Source of the DNA: Campylobacteraceae bacterium
GTDB lineage: Bacteria; Campylobacterota; Campylobacteria; Campylobacterales; Sulfurovaceae
Direction of reading: 5' to 3'
NCBI GenBank assembly: GCA_027081065.1
Contig: JALWLW010000116.1
Location: forward strand, 1-9,997
DNA length: 9,997 bases
Part shown: one piece after another, positions 7,060-9,997 of the stretch
Numbering within the stretch: the stretch's first letter is position 1
Layout of the letters: every line of letters begins with the position of its first letter
The notes under the pieces: model-generated
The model's database searches: none
What the model was told of the DNA's origin: nothing
Seen by the model: the letters and a program-made list of their open reading frames with translations, nothing else
Program-made: the position numbers and the translations under genes

Positions 7060-7752
7060 TTAAAAATCGTAAGTCACACCAATACTCACAGCATCTAAAT
7101 CTGGTGAACCACTTTTATAATAAAGTCTTTCATAGTCAGCAAAAACACCAAAACCAGTTTCTTGATCTGCTAATCCATCAAATTCTCTGTTATATTTAGC
7201 ATCTTTTTTCTTATCATCTGAAAAATCATACTCAATACCAGCACCAAATGCTAAACCTGAAACATCAGTTTTTCTAAGTGTTCCAGAAGTTGTTGTTTTT
7301 GCAAAACCAACTAGACCATAAGCATTTAACCCATCGGTTACAGGATACATTGGTTTAACAAATGCACCATAATGTTGAATCTTTCCACCATCATCTTTAT
7401 ATGATGTCATTAAGGCTCTAGCTTCAACGCCCATGTACTCGTTAAAGTCATAACCGACTCTAGCTAAAATACCTCCTGTTTTATCAATGCCATCACAACC
7501 TGCAATGGCTAAAGTACAACGACTATCATAACGTGCAGCAACAAGTCCTAGCCCAACATAAATAGGCGAAACTTCAACTTGTTCCAATTTTTTAGGAGCA
7601 CTAGCAACTACTTTAGGAGGAAGAACCTCTATTGTAGAGGCTGCTTGAACATCATTGTTTTCATAAATAGTAATAGGAGAAATATCTCCCCCAGCCATCA
7701 TTAAATTTGTACTCATAATCAATGTAAATATTGATACTTTTGTTTTTGTCAT
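7060..7752 (-). CDS. Outer-membrane beta-barrel protein, OmpA-like/porin family
   Basis: A 230-residue exported protein. A signal peptide covers about residues 1-20 (cleavage after MMA). A periplasmic or flexible segment at about 21-60 holds LPPKVVASAPKK. From about residue 62 the alternating pattern of a small, probably eight-stranded barrel begins (SPIYVGLGLVAARY, GGILARVGYDF, YMGVEARALM, NAYGLVGFAKT, GLAFGAGIEYDF, FGVFADYERLYY). It ends VSIGVTYDF, with the terminal Phe that the barrel assembly machinery recognises. Loop cysteines 79 and 86 could form a disulfide at the cell surface. A long charged loop (DDKKKDAKYNREFD) lies near 179-192. No OmpA peptidoglycan-binding domain follows. The ATG has a CAGGA ribosome site 7 bp upstream. 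The precise function and any ligand are unknown. Confidence 0.82.
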   Translation of the reverse strand: MTKTKVSIFTLIMSTNLMMAGGDISPITIYENNDVQAASTIEVLPPKVVASAPKKLEQVEVSPIYVGLGLVAARYDSRCTLAIAGCDGIDKTGGILARVGYDFNEYMGVEARALMTSYKDDGGKIQHYGAFVKPMYPVTDGLNAYGLVGFAKTTTSGTLRKTDVSGLAFGAGIEYDFSDDKKKDAKYNREFDGLADQETGFGVFADYERLYYKSGSPDLDAVSIGVTYDF

Positions 7753-7782
7753 TTTATTGTCCTGAATGTAATAGATAAATAC

Positions 7783-7788
7783 ATCATA
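7783..7788 (-). promoter_or_regulatory. Candidate -10 box of the barrel-protein gene
   Basis: TATGAT on the minus strand lies 30 bp upstream of the start codon, preceded by a T-rich stretch (RNA sense) but no clear -35 box, a pattern common for this phylum. The rest of the 156-bp gap up to the permease gene is extremely AT-rich with no coding signal. Confidence 0.45.
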
Positions 7789-7860
7789 ACAAAAAAATAT
7801 ATATAAATTATTTAAAAAATATTTAAAATTTTAAGTTAATAAAAAAAGGTAATATTAAAA

Positions 7861-7879
7861 AATAATAACGCTTATCACT
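7861..7879 (-). terminator. Weak terminator candidate after mlaE
   Basis: The minus-strand transcript could form an 8-bp stem AGTGATAA/TTATTATT, including two G-U pairs, with a GCG loop, followed at once by four U. It lies about 30 bp past the permease stop codon. The stem is nearly all A-U, so stability is low. Confidence 0.3.
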
Positions 7880-7908
7880 TATTTCTCTATGTTGGATTCA
7901 ATGGATAT

Positions 7909-8700
7909 TTACCAATCTAAGGCTAAAAAGATAATTGAAATAAACAAATCAGCAATAAAAATTGTGACAGAAGAAAGAACAACTGCTTTTGTTGTAGAAG
8001 TACCCACCCCTTTTGCTCCACCTGAAGTATGATACCCTACATAAGTACCAATACTACCAATCAAATAACCATACAGTAAACCTTTAATTATTCCTGTTCC
8101 AATATCTGAAAAGTTGAGTAGCTGTTTAATGCTATCTTGATAAACCACTGGGTTCATGTCCAAAGCAAACCAAGCCATAAGAAATGCCGACATATTAGAG
8201 ATGAAATCAAATGCCAAAACAAGCAAAGGAACAGCTAAGGTAGTAGCAATAACACGAGGAACTAAAAGATACTTTTTTGAATTTACAGCCAAAGTCTCTA
8301 TGGCATCTATCTGTTCTGTAACTCTCATTGTTCCTAGTTCTGCTGACATTGAAGAGATGGCTTGAGCTGTGACCATAAGTCCAGCCAAAAGTGGTGCTAA
8401 CTCCCTTGAAATAGAGATAAAAATGGTATACCCCATAAAACTTTCAGCCCCAAATTTTGAAAAACCTTGATAGAGCTGTACAGCTTCAATAAGTCCTAAA
8501 AAAAGTGCTGTTAAAAAGATGACACCAAATGTACCTACAGCTACCACTTCTAACTGTTCAAATATCTGTTTAATACGCCATGGTCGCCTAAACATGAGTC
8601 CTAGAAGTTCTAACTGAAAAAGTATGTATGCCCCAAAACGTTCCATACTCTGCATAAAACGAACAAAAGGTGTACCTATAAATGAGAATATTGCTTCCAT
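7909..8700 (-). CDS. mlaE: MlaE-family ABC transporter permease (outer-membrane lipid asymmetry)
   Basis: A 263-residue inner-membrane permease of the Mla phospholipid transport complex, which works with an ATPase (MlaF) and an MCE-domain protein (MlaD) to move phospholipids between inner membrane and periplasm. The family signature is clear: SRELAPLLAGLMV at about 98-110, then ELGTMRVTEQIDAIETLAVN at 121-140, the coupling-helix region that contacts the ATPase, and GAKGVGTSTTKAVVLSS near the C-terminus. There are about five or six hydrophobic segments, plus an amphipathic N-terminus (SFIGTPFVRFMQSMERFG) usual for MlaE. Length is normal (about 260). The ribosome site is poor (TAAAGA). The ATPase and MCE genes are not adjacent: a barrel-protein gene follows on the same strand after a likely terminator, and acpS diverges 61 bp upstream. 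Confidence 0.93.
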   Translation of the reverse strand: MEAIFSFIGTPFVRFMQSMERFGAYILFQLELLGLMFRRPWRIKQIFEQLEVVAVGTFGVIFLTALFLGLIEAVQLYQGFSKFGAESFMGYTIFISISRELAPLLAGLMVTAQAISSMSAELGTMRVTEQIDAIETLAVNSKKYLLVPRVIATTLAVPLLVLAFDFISNMSAFLMAWFALDMNPVVYQDSIKQLLNFSDIGTGIIKGLLYGYLIGSIGTYVGYHTSGGAKGVGTSTTKAVVLSSVTIFIADLFISIIFLALDW

Positions 8701-8761
8701 AAAAATCTTTACTTATCTATTTTTTATTTATTTTATCTAAAAAAGATGCTAAACTAACTGT

Positions 8762-9112
8762 ATGAAAATTGGAACAGACATAACCGTAATATCTCGTTTA
8801 GAAAACTCTGTAAAAAAATTTGGAACAAAATTTTTAGATAGATTTTTAAGTAAAGAAGAACAAACAGAACTTTCTTCTAAACCTGAAAGTATTGCTGGGT
8901 ATTGGGCTGCAAAAGAGGCGATTTCTAAAGCACTTGGCTGTGGTATTTGTGCAGAGCTTGGATTCCATGACATCATTATTTATAAAGATGAAAAACGAGC
9001 TCCTCACTTTAAACTTAGCCCCAAAGCACAAGCCCATCATCAAATTAACAGCTCATCACTCTCAATCGCTCATGATGGTGGTTTTGCTATCGCTGTGGTC
9101 GTAATTAATTAA
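8762..9112 (+). CDS. acpS: Holo-[acyl-carrier-protein] synthase AcpS
   Basis: A 116-residue enzyme that moves the 4'-phosphopantetheine arm from coenzyme A to a Ser of acyl carrier protein, making ACP active for fatty-acid synthesis in the cytoplasm. The Mg-binding and catalytic residues are visible: Asp6 in IGTDITVISR, and Glu52 and Lys56 in WAAKEAISKALG. SIAHDGGFAIAVVV (about 101-114) is the conserved C-terminal strand pair. The length matches single-domain trimeric AcpS proteins. The ATG has no strong ribosome site (only a weak AAAGA 17 nt upstream), and the 61-bp gap to the divergent mlaE must hold promoters for both; I cannot pick them with confidence. The stop codon lies 4 bp from the end of the convergent leuA gene. 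Confidence 0.95.
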   Translation: MKIGTDITVISRLENSVKKFGTKFLDRFLSKEEQTELSSKPESIAGYWAAKEAISKALGCGICAELGFHDIIIYKDEKRAPHFKLSPKAQAHHQINSSSLSIAHDGGFAIAVVVIN

Positions 9113-9116
9113 AATA

Positions 9117-9997
9117 CTATACACTCTTAGAACTATCATGATAACGTTTTTTAAGTTTCCCCTCCATACTAAGGTAAGAGTTCAATGCTCCAATGTAGGC
9201 TCTAGCACTTGCCAACATGGTGTCCAAATGTAAACCATGCCCCATAATTGCTGGTTCATCTGGACTAAAAGCTACTTTAACCGTCACCGAAGCCAAAGCA
9301 TCTTTCCCCTCTGTTACAGACTTTACTTTGTAACTTTTTAAAGAACCCTCTAAACCAGAGACTCTATCAATCGTTTTAAAAATCGCATCAATTGTCCCCT
9401 CTCCAATTCCAGCTTCTAAAATCTCTTGTCCCTCTTTTTTAATCTTTATAGCAGCAGAGGGAACACCTTTAGAACAATCCATCACTTGCAACGAAATAAG
9501 CTCATAAATCTGTACTGACTTTGTCATTTCATTAGTCACTAAAGCTCTTAAATCATCATCATGAATCTCTTTTTTACGGTCTGCTAAAATTTTAAATCGT
9601 TCAAACGACGCATTTAAAGCCTCTTCTTCTAAACTAAAGCCTAGTTTTGCCAACTTGTCTTTAAAAGCAGCCCGTCCAGAGTGTTTTCCAAGAACAAGCG
9701 TATCATCTTTAACCAATCCAATACTCTCAGGAGATATAATCTCATAAGTCTCACGGTTTTTTAACATACCATCTTGATGAATACCACTCTCATGAGCAAA
9801 AGCATTTTTCCCAACAATGGCTTTGTTTGGTTGAGGCTCAATGCCTGTAATGTTCGCAATTAAACGACTGCTTGGGTAAATCTCTTTGGTATTAATGTTC
9901 GTATCATATTGGCTAAACACATCAGAACGTACTTTAAGTGCCATGACAATCTCTTCTAACGCTGCATTTCCAGCACGTTCTCCAAGACCGTTAATGG
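9117..9997 (-). CDS. leuA: 2-isopropylmalate synthase (C-terminal part; 5' end beyond right edge)
   Basis: This enzyme condenses acetyl-CoA with 2-oxoisovalerate, the first committed step of leucine synthesis. The visible 292 residues begin inside the catalytic barrel at [20 protein letters not shown], which reads in frame to the very edge of the window, so the true start is upstream. The signature [20 protein letters not shown] and the linker [12 protein letters not shown] follow. The regulatory leucine-binding domain occupies about the last 130 residues, including [15 protein letters not shown] and [19 protein letters not shown]. Its presence suggests leucine feedback control as in classical LeuA. 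E. coli LeuA is about 523 residues, so a little over half is seen. No defects are visible. The family call is firm; homocitrate or citramalate synthase paralogs are less likely, given the close match to LeuA motifs. Confidence 0.95.
   Translation of the reverse strand, partial: INGLGERAGNAALEEIVMALKVRSDVFSQYDTNINTKEIYPSSRLIANITGIEPQPNKAIVGKNAFAHESGIHQDGMLKNRETYEIISPESIGLVKDDTLVLGKHSGRAAFKDKLAKLGFSLEEEALNASFERFKILADRKKEIHDDDLRALVTNEMTKSVQIYELISLQVMDCSKGVPSAAIKIKKEGQEILEAGIGEGTIDAIFKTIDRVSGLEGSLKSYKVKSVTEGKDALASVTVKVAFSPDEPAIMGHGLHLDTMLASARAYIGALNSYLSMEGKLKKRYHDSSKSV

Noticed and set aside
8156..9104. Short frames antisense to or overlapping mlaE and acpS
   Set aside because: MlaE and AcpS motifs fix the true frames; the others have no ribosome site or recognisable sequence.

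Overview
The window is AT-rich, densely coded, and reads as a chromosomal segment of a hydrogen-using Campylobacterota (epsilonproteobacterium), probably near Sulfurimonas or Sulfurovum. The evidence is the HydA-type uptake [NiFe]-hydrogenase small subunit, the style of the GroEL, AcpS, LeuA and MlaE proteins, and the low-GC intergenic DNA. The genus is inferred; there is no rRNA or other decisive marker here.

Left part (1-3515, all minus strand) is a hydrogenase locus, read right to left. It runs: a TetR-family regulator with a TTG start, a cytosolic group-2-type [NiFe]-hydrogenase small subunit (HupU/HupS-like), and a short large subunit with no C-terminal processing peptide (HupV/HoxC-like). 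These three are tightly packed or overlapping. An AT-rich spacer (549-733) with a hairpin, a candidate promoter and two TGAAT/ATTCA palindromes follows. Then comes the Tat-exported membrane-hydrogenase small subunit hydA, which runs off the left edge. Both small subunits carry Asn where the second proximal-cluster Cys is normally found. A plausible but unproven reading is that the TetR protein and the HupUV-like pair form an H2- or redox-responsive switch controlling hydA.

Middle part (3516-6260). A small membrane-protein gene (3647-3850) may continue, through a shift in a run of seven T, into 3823-4008. A tRNA-Met(CAT) gene lies on the minus strand with an encoded CCA and a near-consensus promoter. 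The groES-groEL operon diverges from it, driven by TTGACA-N17-TATTAT, with no recognisable CIRCE element.

Right part (6260-9997). An NlpC/P60 peptidoglycan-hydrolase lipoprotein converges on an OmpA-like beta-barrel protein, with a perfect 10-bp hairpin between them. Next are an MlaE-type lipid-transport permease (minus) divergent from acpS (plus), and the C-terminal half of leuA (minus), which runs off the right edge. These are housekeeping and envelope genes. No mobile element, CRISPR array, rRNA or origin was seen, and no gene-free stretch exceeds 300 bases. The best candidate for something new is the TetR/HupUV-like/hydA arrangement.
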